From Saliniramus sp050485405 (GTDB lineage: Bacteria > Pseudomonadota > Alphaproteobacteria > Rhizobiales > Beijerinckiaceae), in contig JBJHBI010000015.1 of assembly GCA_050485405.1 (NCBI GenBank), positions 1-64,000 on the forward strand: a stretch of 64,000 bases of DNA. The letters are read 5' to 3'. The position numbers were made by a program, and so were the translations under genes. The notes beneath the pieces were generated by a model. It made no database searches. It had not been told where the DNA came from and was given only the letters and a program-made list of their open reading frames with translations. Shown in pieces: positions 1 to 9,255 of this stretch. Each line of letters opens with the position of its first letter. The first letter of the stretch is position 1.

Positions 1-2
1 CA

Positions 3-2648
3 ATGCGTACCGAGAGCCCCCGCGCGATCCGCCTCGAGGAATACCGCCCGAGCGATTACCTGATCGACCGCGTCGATCTCGACATCTCGCTCGATGCGCA
101 TGCCACGAAGGTGCGGGCGCTGCTCGCGATCCGGCCCAATCCCGAGGGGACGCCCGGCGCGCCGCTGGTGCTCGACGGTGACGAACTCGTGCTCGATGCG
201 ATCGCGCTCGACGGCAAGCAGATGGCTGCGGGCGAATACGAAGCCGGCGCGTCCGCGCTGACCATCGCGAAGCCGCCGCAAGCGCCGTTCAGCCTGACCA
301 TCGAAACCACGATCGACCCCACCGCCAACACCAAGCTGATGGGGCTCTACCGCTCCAACGGCGTCTATTGCACGCAATGCGAGGCGGAGGGCTTTCGCCG
401 CATCACCTATTTCCTCGACCGCCCCGACGTGATGGCAGTCTACACCACCCGCATCGAGGCCGCCCGCGACGAGGCGCCGATCCTGCTCGGCAACGGCAAT
501 CCGGTCGCGGCGGGCGAACTCCCCGGAGGCCGGCATTTTGCGGTGTGGGATGATCCGCACCCCAAGCCCTCCTATCTCTTCGCCCTCGTGGGCGGCGATC
601 TGGGCAGCGTCGCGCGCGACTTCGTGACGAAGAGCGGACGCGCGGTCCGGCTCGCCGTTTACGTCGAACGCGGCAAGGAGAGCCGGGCTGATTACGCGCT
701 CGAAGCGCTGGTGCGTTCGATGCGCTGGGACGAGGAGGTGTTCGGGCGCGAATATGATCTCGACGTGTTCAACATCGTCGCCGTGTCCGATTTCAACATG
801 GGCGCGATGGAGAACAAAGGTCTCAACATCTTCAACGACAAATACGTCCTCGCCTCCCCGGAAACCGCGACGGATGCCGATTACGCACATATCGAGGCGA
901 TCATCGCGCATGAATATTTCCACAACTGGACCGGCAACCGCATCACCTGCCGCGACTGGTTCCAGCTCTGCCTGAAGGAGGGCCTCACCGTCTTCCGCGA
1001 TCAGGAATTCTCCAGCGACGAGCGCTCGCGCGCGGTCGAGCGGATCAACGCGGTACGCACCCTGCGCGCGCGCCAATTCACCGAGGATGCCGGCCCGCTC
1101 GCCCATCCGGTGCGCCCGCGCGAATACCGCGAGATCAACAACTTCTACACGGCGACCGTCTACGAGAAAGGCGCCGAGATCATACGCATGCTGAAGATCC
1201 TGCTGGGCGATGCCGCCTTCGCGCGCGGGATGGATCTGTATTTCGATCGCCACGACAACGAGGCCACCACGGTCGAGGCCTTCCTCGCCTGCTTCGCGGA
1301 GGCTTCGGGACGGGATCTGGCCGATTTCGCGCTCTGGTACGAGCAGGCCGGCACGCCGCGCGTCGTCGTCTCCAGCCATTACGATGCCGACAAGCGGAAA
1401 TATCGCCTCGATTTCGCGCAATCGACCCCGGGCACGCCTGGCCAGGCGCTGAAGGAGCCCGTCGTCATACCGATCGCGCTCGGCCTCGTCGCGCATGACG
1501 GAAGCGCGCTCGACAAACCCGCCGAAGGCCTCGAGGACGGCGTCTTCATCCTGCGCCATGCCAGCGACAGCCTTTCCTTCAAGGATGTCGACGCGCGTCC
1601 CGTGCCGAGCGTCCTGCGCGGTTTCTCCGCACCGGTGCGGCTCAGCCTCGATCTGAGCGACGACGACCTGCTGACGCTGGTGCGCCACGACAGCGACGCC
1701 TTCAACCGCTGGCAGGCGGGCCAGAGCGTGGCGACGCGGCTCCTGACGCGCGCGGCACGCGGCGAGACCGATGCGGCTGCTGAACGCGGGGCGCTTGCGC
1801 TCGCCGAGGCGCTCGGATCGTTCCTCGATGCGCAAGCCGGGCACGATCCCGCCTTCGCCGCCCTGATGCTCTCCTTGCCCCCGGAATCGGAGATCGCACA
1901 GGAAATCGGCAAGGATGTCGATCCCGACGCGGTTCATATCGCCCGCGACAACCTGCGCGCCGTGCTTGCGCGCGCGCTCGCACCGCGTCTCACGGCCTTG
2001 CGCGACGCGCCCGCCGCCGCCGGCCCCTACAGCCCCGATGCGGCTTCGGCGGGGGCGCGCGCCTTGCGCAACATCGCCCTCGACCTCCTGGTGAGAGCCG
2101 ATGCCGAGGCCGTCGCGGATGCGCTCGCGGAGCAATACGACACGGCCGACAACATGACCGACCGCCTCGCGGCGCTGACCAGCGCCGTGCACGGGGCGGA
2201 TGTTCACGACGCGCTGCGCGAGCGCCTGCTCGCCGATTTCCGCAGCCGCTTCGATCACGAACCCCTCGTCATCGACAAGTGGTTCGCCTTGCAGGCGAGC
2301 CGTGCGGAACCGGGAACGCTCGCCGCCGTCGAGGCGCTGATGCGTGACCCCGCTTTCTCCATCAACAATCCGAACCGGGTCCGCGCACTGATCGGCGCCT
2401 TCGTCATGAACAACCCGACCCAGTTCCACCGTGCGGACGGCGCCGGATACGCGTTCCTGGCCGATCAGGTGATCGCGCTCGACGGGCGCAATCCGCAGGT
2501 CGCCGCGCGCCTTCTGACGGCGTTCAACTCATGGCGGGTGATGGAGCCGCGCCGTCGCAGCCGCGCGAAGGCCGCACTCGAGCAGGTCGCGGCCCGTGAC
2601 GGCCTGTCGGGAGACGTCGCCGACATCGTCCAGCGCACCCTCGACTGA
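3..2648 (+). CDS. pepN: Aminopeptidase N, M1 family zinc peptidase
   Basis: Cytoplasmic zinc aminopeptidase that removes N-terminal residues from peptides during protein turnover. The 881-residue length fits bacterial PepN. The exopeptidase motif GAMEN is at residues 267-271 and the zinc site HEYFH is at 303-307, with the third ligand Glu at 326, so the HExxH-x18-E arrangement is complete. The start MRTESP is the usual PepN beginning, so the gene is complete although the window opens two bases upstream and its promoter is not visible. The C-terminal third (about 550-881) is the helical DUF3458-type domain. It stands alone on the plus strand; no operon partner is seen downstream. Confidence 0.97.
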   Translation: MRTESPRAIRLEEYRPSDYLIDRVDLDISLDAHATKVRALLAIRPNPEGTPGAPLVLDGDELVLDAIALDGKQMAAGEYEAGASALTIAKPPQAPFSLTIETTIDPTANTKLMGLYRSNGVYCTQCEAEGFRRITYFLDRPDVMAVYTTRIEAARDEAPILLGNGNPVAAGELPGGRHFAVWDDPHPKPSYLFALVGGDLGSVARDFVTKSGRAVRLAVYVERGKESRADYALEALVRSMRWDEEVFGREYDLDVFNIVAVSDFNMGAMENKGLNIFNDKYVLASPETATDADYAHIEAIIAHEYFHNWTGNRITCRDWFQLCLKEGLTVFRDQEFSSDERSRAVERINAVRTLRARQFTEDAGPLAHPVRPREYREINNFYTATVYEKGAEIIRMLKILLGDAAFARGMDLYFDRHDNEATTVEAFLACFAEASGRDLADFALWYEQAGTPRVVVSSHYDADKRKYRLDFAQSTPGTPGQALKEPVVIPIALGLVAHDGSALDKPAEGLEDGVFILRHASDSLSFKDVDARPVPSVLRGFSAPVRLSLDLSDDDLLTLVRHDSDAFNRWQAGQSVATRLLTRAARGETDAAAERGALALAEALGSFLDAQAGHDPAFAALMLSLPPESEIAQEIGKDVDPDAVHIARDNLRAVLARALAPRLTALRDAPAAAGPYSPDAASAGARALRNIALDLLVRADAEAVADALAEQYDTADNMTDRLAALTSAVHGADVHDALRERLLADFRSRFDHEPLVIDKWFALQASRAEPGTLAAVEALMRDPAFSINNPNRVRALIGAFVMNNPTQFHRADGAGYAFLADQVIALDGRNPQVAARLLTAFNSWRVMEPRRRSRAKAALEQVAARDGLSGDVADIVQRTLD

Positions 2649-2993
2649 TCCGCTGATTTGCGCGGGTGATTTGCCCGGCGGTGGAAAACATGCCGGGCAC
2701 AACCGCCATGCCGCACCGCAACATAGGGCAAACAGCCAAGCTCTCCGCACGAATCACCTGTGCGGCAAGCGCGACAGAATTCGCGGTCGTTGCGAATAGA
2801 TTCGATATTCCAATGTCTTGAATCGGACCTTACGCGAACGCTCCGCGCAGCGATCGCGCGCGTTTCGCGAACCTTAAAAATTACTGAATGCAAGTCTGGA
2901 CAATTTTTTTCTACAGGATTCTATTATGGGTGATTCGGGGGGGATGCGGCACATCTCCCGACACAAACAAACGAATTCGATGGGGGTCTGCGC
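2649..2993. other. Intergenic region upstream of the sensor kinase
   Basis: A 345-base stretch without a supported gene. The first half is GC-rich and non-repetitive. The second half (about 2790-2960) is AT-richer, with a T-rich stretch at 2907-2912, and probably holds the promoter of the downstream histidine kinase. No convincing terminator, operator or RNA gene was seen. Confidence 0.6.
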
Positions 2994-5294
2994 ATGATGG
3001 GCGCGGAGACAACGTGCGCTTCTGCGCGCGGCGGGAGCATATTGGGTGTCATCGGTGCGAGCGCGCATCCGACACTCGGAAGGCTCGAACGAGCCGATCC
3101 ATGGCTCAAGCTCGCGGTCCCCGTTCTGCTCGTCATTTTTCTCCTCACCCTCGCCGCCACCGTTCTTCTCCAATCCCGCAGCGACCGCAACGCCGCCCTC
3201 ACCCAGGCCGATATCGAAGCGTCGCTCATCGGGCAGCTCGCCGCGAGCCGCCTCGGCGACCAGCCCGCACACGCGGTTCAATCGGCCCTCGACGATTTCA
3301 TGCGCAACTTGCCGGCGGAACTCGAACGCAGCGGCCGCTTCGTCGCCATCGCCGACCGTACGGGATCGCTCCTTGCGCAATCGGGCAACGCCCAGAGATA
3401 TGCGGGCATCGAGACGCTGCACGCCCTGCTCGGCCAGGACCCGGCCCTGCATGCGCTGGGCGCCGATGCCGGCGCGATGTCCGTGACGCTCGCCGACGAA
3501 GCGGATGCCATCGCCACCCTGCACGCCCTGCGCGACGGGGCGCGGCTCGCGGTGATCCACACCACCGAGAGCATCCTCGCGGCGAGCCAGCAGCGCAGCC
3601 AGTCGCAATTCTCGCTGCTCGCCGCCACGGTCGTCGTGCTGATCGGCCTCGGCGCCGCCTATTTCCTCCAGGCATCGCGGGCACGCACCGCCGACCACAT
3701 CTGCCAGAAGGTGGGGCGGCGCATCGATTCGGCGCTCAACCGCGGACGCTGCGGCCTCTGGGACTGGGACGTCGCGCGCGGGCGCATCTACTGGTCGGAT
3801 TCGATGTACGCCATGCTCGGCTATACCCGCGAGGACGAGTTTCTCTCCTTCGGCGACGTGAACGAATTGATCCATCCCGACGATACCGATTTCTTCGCGC
3901 TCGCCGACGAGCTCGCCGCATCGCGTTCGAATATCGTCGATCACGAATTCCGCATCCGCGACACGCATGGCCGCTGGGTCTGGCTGCGGGCGCGCGCGGA
4001 ACTCGTCGACGATCACGACGACGGCTCGCGCCATCTCATCGGCATCTGCGTCGACGTCACCGATCAGCGCCAGCTCGCCCAGCGCACCGCCGAAGCCGAT
4101 CTGCGCCTGCGCGATGCCGTCGACGCGATCTCGGAAGCCTTCGTGCTGTGGGATTCCGAGAACCGCCTCGTCCTGTGCAATTCCAAATTCCGCGAGCTTC
4201 ACGGGCTCGATCACGCGACGGCGGCGCCCGGCACGGCCTACGCGCTCGTGATGGAAGAAGCGCACCAGCCGATCGTCCAGCAGGAGCTGCCTCGCGATGC
4301 CTGCCGCGAGGCCGGGGCGCGCAGCTTCGAGGCCGAGTTGGCCGACGGGCGCTGGCTGCAGATCAACGAGCGCCGCACCGGTGACGGCGGGTATGTCTCC
4401 GTCGGGACGGACATCACCGCGCTCAAGCGGCAGGAGGAGCGTCTGCTCGATTCCGAGCGCCGCCTCAAGGCCACGATCAGCGACCTGCGCGTCTCGCGCC
4501 AGAAACTCGAAACCCAGACCCAGCAACTCGCCGATCTGGCCGAGCGCTATCTGGAGCAGAAGGCCGAGGCAGAGGGCGCGAGCCGGGCGAAATCCGAGTT
4601 CCTCGCCAATATGAGTCACGAGCTGCGCACACCGCTCAACGCCATCATCGGCTTCGCGGAGGTCATGGAGAGCGGCGTATTCGGCCCCCTCGGCAACGGC
4701 AAATACGGCGAGTATTGCCGCGATATCCGATCCTCGGGCGAGTATCTGCTCTCGGTGATCAACGACATTCTGGACATGTCGCGCATCGAGGCCGGGCGCA
4801 TACGGCTGGAGAAGCAGGATTTCGCCGTCGACGACGTGATCGAGCGCACTTCGCGCATGATCGGCGAACTCGCCCGCGCCAAGGGCCTCGACTTCACGGT
4901 CGAGAAGGCACCGGATGTGCGCCTCTTCGCCGATGAGCGCGCAATCCAGCAGATCCTCGTCAATCTTCTCCAGAACGCGGTGAAGTTTACCGGCGAGAAC
5001 GGGCGGATCGCCCTGCGGGCGCGCGTCGTCAACGACGCCCTCAACCTCTATGTCGAGGATGACGGTATCGGCATTCCGCATGAGGCGATGAAGAAGATCG
5101 GGCGGCCCTTCGAGCAGGTCGAGAGCGAGTTCTCACGCACCTATCAGGGCTCCGGGCTCGGCCTCGCCATCGCGAAATCGCTCGCGGAACTGCATGGCGG
5201 CAATCTGCGCATCCGCTCGCAGGTCGGCGTGGGCACGATCGTGCTGGTCCACCTGCCGCTCAACAGCTACCAGGCTCTCCCGCACGCTGCGTGA
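2994..5294 (+). CDS. Membrane-bound PAS sensor histidine kinase (PleC/DivJ-like)
   Basis: Two-component sensor kinase of 766 residues. A transmembrane segment lies near residues 38-60, an extracytoplasmic sensor region of about 140 residues follows, and a second transmembrane segment is near 205-225. Two PAS domains come next (about 245-360 with a PAC motif, and 370-475), then a short coiled coil, a HisKA domain with the phospho-acceptor His542 in HELRTPLN, and an HATPase domain with N-box NLLQNAVKF, DDGIGIP and GSGLGLAIAK. The GVFGPLGNGKY insert after the H-box is typical of alphaproteobacterial PleC/DivJ-type kinases. No response regulator is adjacent, so its partner is unknown. The start was placed at the first ATG of ATGATG; the second is equally possible. 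Confidence 0.9.
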   Translation: MMGAETTCASARGGSILGVIGASAHPTLGRLERADPWLKLAVPVLLVIFLLTLAATVLLQSRSDRNAALTQADIEASLIGQLAASRLGDQPAHAVQSALDDFMRNLPAELERSGRFVAIADRTGSLLAQSGNAQRYAGIETLHALLGQDPALHALGADAGAMSVTLADEADAIATLHALRDGARLAVIHTTESILAASQQRSQSQFSLLAATVVVLIGLGAAYFLQASRARTADHICQKVGRRIDSALNRGRCGLWDWDVARGRIYWSDSMYAMLGYTREDEFLSFGDVNELIHPDDTDFFALADELAASRSNIVDHEFRIRDTHGRWVWLRARAELVDDHDDGSRHLIGICVDVTDQRQLAQRTAEADLRLRDAVDAISEAFVLWDSENRLVLCNSKFRELHGLDHATAAPGTAYALVMEEAHQPIVQQELPRDACREAGARSFEAELADGRWLQINERRTGDGGYVSVGTDITALKRQEERLLDSERRLKATISDLRVSRQKLETQTQQLADLAERYLEQKAEAEGASRAKSEFLANMSHELRTPLNAIIGFAEVMESGVFGPLGNGKYGEYCRDIRSSGEYLLSVINDILDMSRIEAGRIRLEKQDFAVDDVIERTSRMIGELARAKGLDFTVEKAPDVRLFADERAIQQILVNLLQNAVKFTGENGRIALRARVVNDALNLYVEDDGIGIPHEAMKKIGRPFEQVESEFSRTYQGSGLGLAIAKSLAELHGGNLRIRSQVGVGTIVLVHLPLNSYQALPHAA

Positions 5295-5319
5295 GCGGCA
5301 TTAAGCAGCGCACTGCCGA

Positions 5320-6150
5320 TCAGGCCTTGCGTTCGGGATAGGTCTGCTGCGGCGACGGGAAGCGGCGCTCACGCACTTCCTGCGCATATTCGGCGAGCGC
5401 CCGCTCGGCTTCGGCGCCGATCTCCGCATATCGCTTGACGAATTTCGGCGTACGCGGCGTCAGCCCCAGCATGTCGTCGAGGACGAGGATCTGCCCGTCG
5501 CATTGCGCCGAGGCGCCGATGCCGATCACCGGCACTTCCACGGCTTTCGTGATCTCCACCGCGAGCGGCTCGGCCACCGCTTCGACCACGACGGAGAATG
5601 CGCCCGCTTCGGCGATCGCCTGCGCATCCGCGATCATCTGCGGCCATTGCGCCCGCTCGCGCCCCTGCGCCCGGAAACTTCCCAGAGATGCGATGGATTG
5701 CGGCGTGAGGCCGGTATGGCCCATCACCGGAATGCCGCGTTGCGTGATGAACCGCACGGTCTGCGCCATATGCGCCCCGCCCTCGAGCTTGACCGCGCCG
5801 CAACCCGTCTCCTTCATGATCCGCGCCGCTGCCTCGAAGGCCTGGACGGGGCCGGCTTCATAGGCGGCGAAGGGCAGATCGACCACGACGAGCGCCCGCT
5901 GCGAGGCGCGCATCACTGCCTGCGCGTGCAGGATCATCATGTCGAGCGTCACGGGCAGGGTCGAATCGTAACCATGCACGACCATCCCGAGCGAATCGCC
6001 GACGAGAATGACGTCCGCCACCTGGTCGACGAGCCGCGCCATCGGCGCCGTATAGGCCGTCAGCGCGACGATGGGATCGCCGCCGGTGGAGCCCTTGCGC
6101 GCGGCGATATCCGGCGCCGTGAGGCGGCGGCTGGCCGATTGTGCGGACAT
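5320..6150 (-). CDS. panB: 3-methyl-2-oxobutanoate hydroxymethyltransferase
   Basis: Ketopantoate hydroxymethyltransferase, the first step of pantothenate and coenzyme A synthesis, transferring a one-carbon unit from methylene-tetrahydrofolate to 2-oxoisovalerate. The 276 residues match the family length. Diagnostic stretches are TAYTAPMARL, the magnesium and substrate loop VGDSLGMVVHG, KLEGG, PVMGHTGLTPQS and the IGIGAS segment. It lies 10 bases downstream of the nnrU-like gene on the same strand, so the two are probably cotranscribed. It converges with the sensor kinase gene. Confidence 0.97.
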   Translation of the reverse strand: MSAQSASRRLTAPDIAARKGSTGGDPIVALTAYTAPMARLVDQVADVILVGDSLGMVVHGYDSTLPVTLDMMILHAQAVMRASQRALVVVDLPFAAYEAGPVQAFEAAARIMKETGCGAVKLEGGAHMAQTVRFITQRGIPVMGHTGLTPQSIASLGSFRAQGRERAQWPQMIADAQAIAEAGAFSVVVEAVAEPLAVEITKAVEVPVIGIGASAQCDGQILVLDDMLGLTPRTPKFVKRYAEIGAEAERALAEYAQEVRERRFPSPQQTYPERKA

Positions 6151-6160
6151 GGCTTCCTCC

Positions 6161-6748
6161 TCAGACCGTGAAGACGGGTACGCCGATCAGCAGGTAATGC
6201 AGCCAGAAGGCGAAGGCGATATAGGCGACGACACCGATCACCAGCGCGATCACGTCATATTTCACTTGGGGCGCGGTGACCGGTGCGCTGATGGCGGAGG
6301 GCGGGTCCGTGCGGCGCTTGATCGAGATCCGCGCCACGACCGCCCAGCCGAGCAGCGAGCCGAAGAGAATGATCGAGCCGAGATCGCCATTGGCGAGGAG
6401 ATGGGCGAGCGCCCAGATCTTCACCGCAGCGAGCATCGGATGCTTCGCCTTCGCCTTGATGAAACCCGGCATATAGGCGGCGGGCAGGAGGATGAAGGCG
6501 AAGAGCACGAACAGGGCGGCGAGATGCTGCGTCCAGATCGGCGGCCACCAGATCTGGATATAGCCGTCGGCGCGGTATTGCCCGAAGCCGATCCAGATCA
6601 GGACGAACCCGACGAGAACCACGAGCGAATAGATGCCCTTGAAGCCGTTCTCGCCGAATTTCGCGATCGCGGCCGCGCGATTGTCGCGCATCATCGTGAA
6701 GCTGTGGCCTCCGATGAAGAGCAGGAGCCCGAGAATCATCAACGCCAT
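6161..6748 (-). CDS. NnrU family membrane protein
   Basis: Integral membrane protein of 195 residues with about five hydrophobic segments. The family signature is at the N terminus (GGHSFTMMR), followed by a GENGFKGIYSLV-type segment and the KAKHPMLAA motif typical of NnrU/isoprenylcysteine-methyltransferase-like folds. NnrU proteins were named from nitric-oxide metabolism loci and some relatives are 15-cis-zeta-carotene isomerases; the substrate here is unknown. It precedes panB by 10 bases and is divergent from the CoA ligase gene. Confidence 0.88.
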   Translation of the reverse strand: MALMILGLLLFIGGHSFTMMRDNRAAAIAKFGENGFKGIYSLVVLVGFVLIWIGFGQYRADGYIQIWWPPIWTQHLAALFVLFAFILLPAAYMPGFIKAKAKHPMLAAVKIWALAHLLANGDLGSIILFGSLLGWAVVARISIKRRTDPPSAISAPVTAPQVKYDVIALVIGVVAYIAFAFWLHYLLIGVPVFTV

Positions 6749-6962
6749 GTGTCCCTCCGTCTGCGCATTGCACCGTTTCTAACGTGGACGCCCCACGTTT
6801 GCGACCGCAAAAGTGGCGCATCCCGCCGCGATCCCCACGCGACCGGCCTGGTGGAAAATCCACAAACCCGCCGCGCATGGATGCGCTGGACTTCGAAGGC
6901 GCGCATGGGTTTGCCTGTGCGCGCCGCGTCTTGACGAAGATAACGATATGGGGAGGGAAACC

Positions 6963-8615
6963 ATGGCAGGCCTGACGCCGATTGCGCCGGATGCACTACC
7001 GCCGCGCGAGGACTGCGTGCTGCGCGACATGCTCGAACACCGCGCGCAGGCCCATCCCGAACGCGACTGCATCCGCTTCTGGCACGCGCGCGATCGCGCG
7101 CCGGAGGTGTGGAGCTATGCCGAACTCCTCGACCGCGTGCGCCGGCGCGCCTGCGCCCTCTCCCGCGCCGGCGTGGGTCAGGGCGCGCATGTTCTGTGCT
7201 GGATGGGCAACGGGCCGGATCTCCTCGTCACCTGGTTTGCCATCAACTATCTCGGCGCGGTCTATATTCCGCTGAACACCGCCGCGCGCGGGCTCTCGCT
7301 GGCGCAGATCCTCGACAATGCCGATGCGCGCCTGATGATCGCCCACCCCGCTCTCGTCGAGCGCCTGCGCGACATCGAACGCGGCGCCCTGCGTGATGTC
7401 CTGACCGTCGCCGGTGATGGCGAACCCGCCGCCATTCCCGGCCTCACCATCGTACCGCTCGAAGATCCCGCCTCCATCGACGACGCCGCCCTCGCCCTCG
7501 ATGCACCGATCCAGCCCTTCGACGTGCAGGCGATCATGTATACCTCGGGCACGACCGGTGCGGCCAAGGGCGTGCTCTTCACCTATGTGCAGCACTACAC
7601 GATGGGGCCCGAGGCGATCGAGGCGATCGGGCCGGATGATTGCTGCATGATCGCCGGGCCGATCTTCCACTGCGGCAGCACGCTCTACGTCCATGCCAGC
7701 CTCGCCCGCAGCGCGACCATGGCGATGATCCCGGAATTTCGCACGGGGGATTTCTGGCAGGCGGTCCGCGATACCGGCTCGACGGTGGTGCTGTTGCTCG
7801 GCGTGATGGCGAACTTCCTGCTCAAGGCACCGCCCGATCCGCGCGATCGCGACCACCCGCTGGCGAAGGTCTATATCGTCCCCTTCGGCGAGGATGCGCC
7901 GCGTTTCCGCGAGCGCTTCGGATCCGCGCTCTACACCGTCTACAACATGACCGAGATCGCGAGCCCGCTGATCGCGGGGCCGGGAATCGGCGAGGACGGA
8001 AATGATGCGGGGCTCGCCGGCACGCCGCGCCCGCCCTTCGAGCTGCGCGTCGTCGACGGGAACGACATCCCCGTGGCACCGGGCAGCGTCGGTGAACTGG
8101 TGATCCGCTCGCACCGTCCCTGGGCCCTGTTCGCGGGTTATTACCGCAATCCGCAGGCCACCGCCGATTCCATGCGAAACGGCTGGTTCCACACGGGGGA
8201 CGCGTTCCGCAAGGATGATCAGGGCCGGTTCTTCTTCGTCGATCGCATCAAGGACGTGATCCGCCGGCGCGGCGAGAACATTTCGTCATTCGCGCTGGAA
8301 GCGGAGATCACCGCCCATCCAGCCGTGCGCGAGGCGGTCGCCGTGGCGGTGCCGAGTGACGAGACCGAGGATGAGGTGCTCGCGATCGTCACCCCCGTCG
8401 AGGGCGAGACGATCGATCCGGCGCAGCTCGTCGCATTTCTCGCCGAGCGCGTGCCGCATTTCATGGTGCCGCGCTATATCCGCGTGACGCAGGATCTGCC
8501 CAAGACCGCGAGCGGCAAGCTCCAGAAACACGCCCTGCGCCATGACGGGGTGACGGAGGATACCTTCGATCGCGAAGCAGCCGGGATCAGGCTCAAGCGC
8601 GAACGCCTCTCCTGA
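6963..8615 (+). CDS. AMP-forming acyl/carnitine-type CoA ligase (CaiC-like)
   Basis: ANL-superfamily ligase of about 550 residues that activates a carboxylic acid as an acyl-adenylate and then a CoA thioester. The ATP-binding P-loop YTSGTTGAAKG begins at residue 193, the A5 motif is YNMTEIASP, the hinge region has GWFHTGD and DRIKDVIRRRGENIS, and the C-terminal lysine is in PKTASGKLQ. Overall layout resembles crotonobetaine/carnitine-CoA ligases, but the substrate is not predictable. The ATG at 6963 follows a good GGGAGG ribosome site; the frame is open about 50 codons further upstream, but that part has low-complexity composition unlike the family. Confidence 0.88.
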   Translation: MAGLTPIAPDALPPREDCVLRDMLEHRAQAHPERDCIRFWHARDRAPEVWSYAELLDRVRRRACALSRAGVGQGAHVLCWMGNGPDLLVTWFAINYLGAVYIPLNTAARGLSLAQILDNADARLMIAHPALVERLRDIERGALRDVLTVAGDGEPAAIPGLTIVPLEDPASIDDAALALDAPIQPFDVQAIMYTSGTTGAAKGVLFTYVQHYTMGPEAIEAIGPDDCCMIAGPIFHCGSTLYVHASLARSATMAMIPEFRTGDFWQAVRDTGSTVVLLLGVMANFLLKAPPDPRDRDHPLAKVYIVPFGEDAPRFRERFGSALYTVYNMTEIASPLIAGPGIGEDGNDAGLAGTPRPPFELRVVDGNDIPVAPGSVGELVIRSHRPWALFAGYYRNPQATADSMRNGWFHTGDAFRKDDQGRFFFVDRIKDVIRRRGENISSFALEAEITAHPAVREAVAVAVPSDETEDEVLAIVTPVEGETIDPAQLVAFLAERVPHFMVPRYIRVTQDLPKTASGKLQKHALRHDGVTEDTFDREAAGIRLKRERLS

Positions 8616-8627
8616 ACGAGGGTTCAG
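8612..8627. terminator. Short hairpin between convergent genes
   Basis: Perfect 6-bp inverted repeat CTGAAC / GTTCAG with a 4-base loop, spanning the junction of the convergent CoA ligase and regA genes. There is no T-tract, so termination here is only an inference. Confidence 0.3.
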
Positions 8628-9187
8628 CGCGGGGCGCGTTTGGCGAGGATCCGCTGGAGCGTGCGCCGATGCATGTTGAGCCGGCGGGCCGTCTCGGAGA
8701 CGTTGCGTCCGCACAATTCGTAGACGCGCTGGATATGCTCCCAGCGCACGCGATCGGCCGACATCGGATTTTCCGGCGGATCGGCGCGGCCTTCCGGACC
8801 GGCCTTGAGGGCCGCGTCGATCTCGTCGGCATCGGCGGGCTTGGCCAGATAATCGAAGGCACCGAGCTTCACCGCGGTGACGGCGGTGGCGATGTTGCCG
8901 TAGCCCGTGAGCACGACGCCGCGCGCTTCCGGACGGCGCTCCTTCAGCCGGGTGATCACGTCGAGCCCGTTGCCGTCGGACAGTCGCATGTCGATGATGG
9001 CGAAGGCGGGCGGCGCGGCATCGACCTGTGCGATCCCCTCGGCCACCGTCTCCGCCACGGTCACGCGGTAGCCCCGGCTCTCCATGGCCCGCGCCAGGCG
9101 GGTGGAGAACGGACGGTCGTCATCGACGATCAGCAGGGCATTGTCCCCCTCGGTGACGGGATCCCGCACGATTTCGGCCTCGATCAT
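8624..9187 (-). CDS. regA: RegA/ActR/PrrA-type redox response regulator
   Basis: DNA-binding response regulator of 187 residues. The receiver has the acidic triplet IVDDD, the phospho-acceptor Asp66 in IIDMRLSDGNG, the conserved VLTGYGNI and the AKPAD lysine. After a short linker, the C-terminal Fis-type helix-turn-helix contains SETARRLNMHRRTLQR, which is almost invariant in the RegA/ActR/PrrA family. These regulators control respiration, carbon and nitrogen fixation and photosynthesis genes in response to redox state. The start at 9187 follows GGAGACAG; an in-frame start 13 codons upstream lacks a ribosome site. It lies 68 bases after regB in the same direction. Confidence 0.93.
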   Translation of the reverse strand: MIEAEIVRDPVTEGDNALLIVDDDRPFSTRLARAMESRGYRVTVAETVAEGIAQVDAAPPAFAIIDMRLSDGNGLDVITRLKERRPEARGVVLTGYGNIATAVTAVKLGAFDYLAKPADADEIDAALKAGPEGRADPPENPMSADRVRWEHIQRVYELCGRNVSETARRLNMHRRTLQRILAKRAPR

Positions 9188-9255
9188 CAATCTGTCTCCT
9201 CGTCTCGTGGCGCGCTCTGCCGGCAATGATTGCGCGAGCGCAGCCGCATTGAGAA

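Noticed and set aside
2874..5081. Minus-strand open frame of 735 codons opposite the sensor kinase
   Set aside because: Shadow of the kinase, which has all catalytic motifs in the other frame.
6813..6962. N-terminal extension of the CoA ligase
   Set aside because: The 50 extra residues are Ala/Arg/Pro/Cys-rich and precede a good ribosome site with ATG at 6963.
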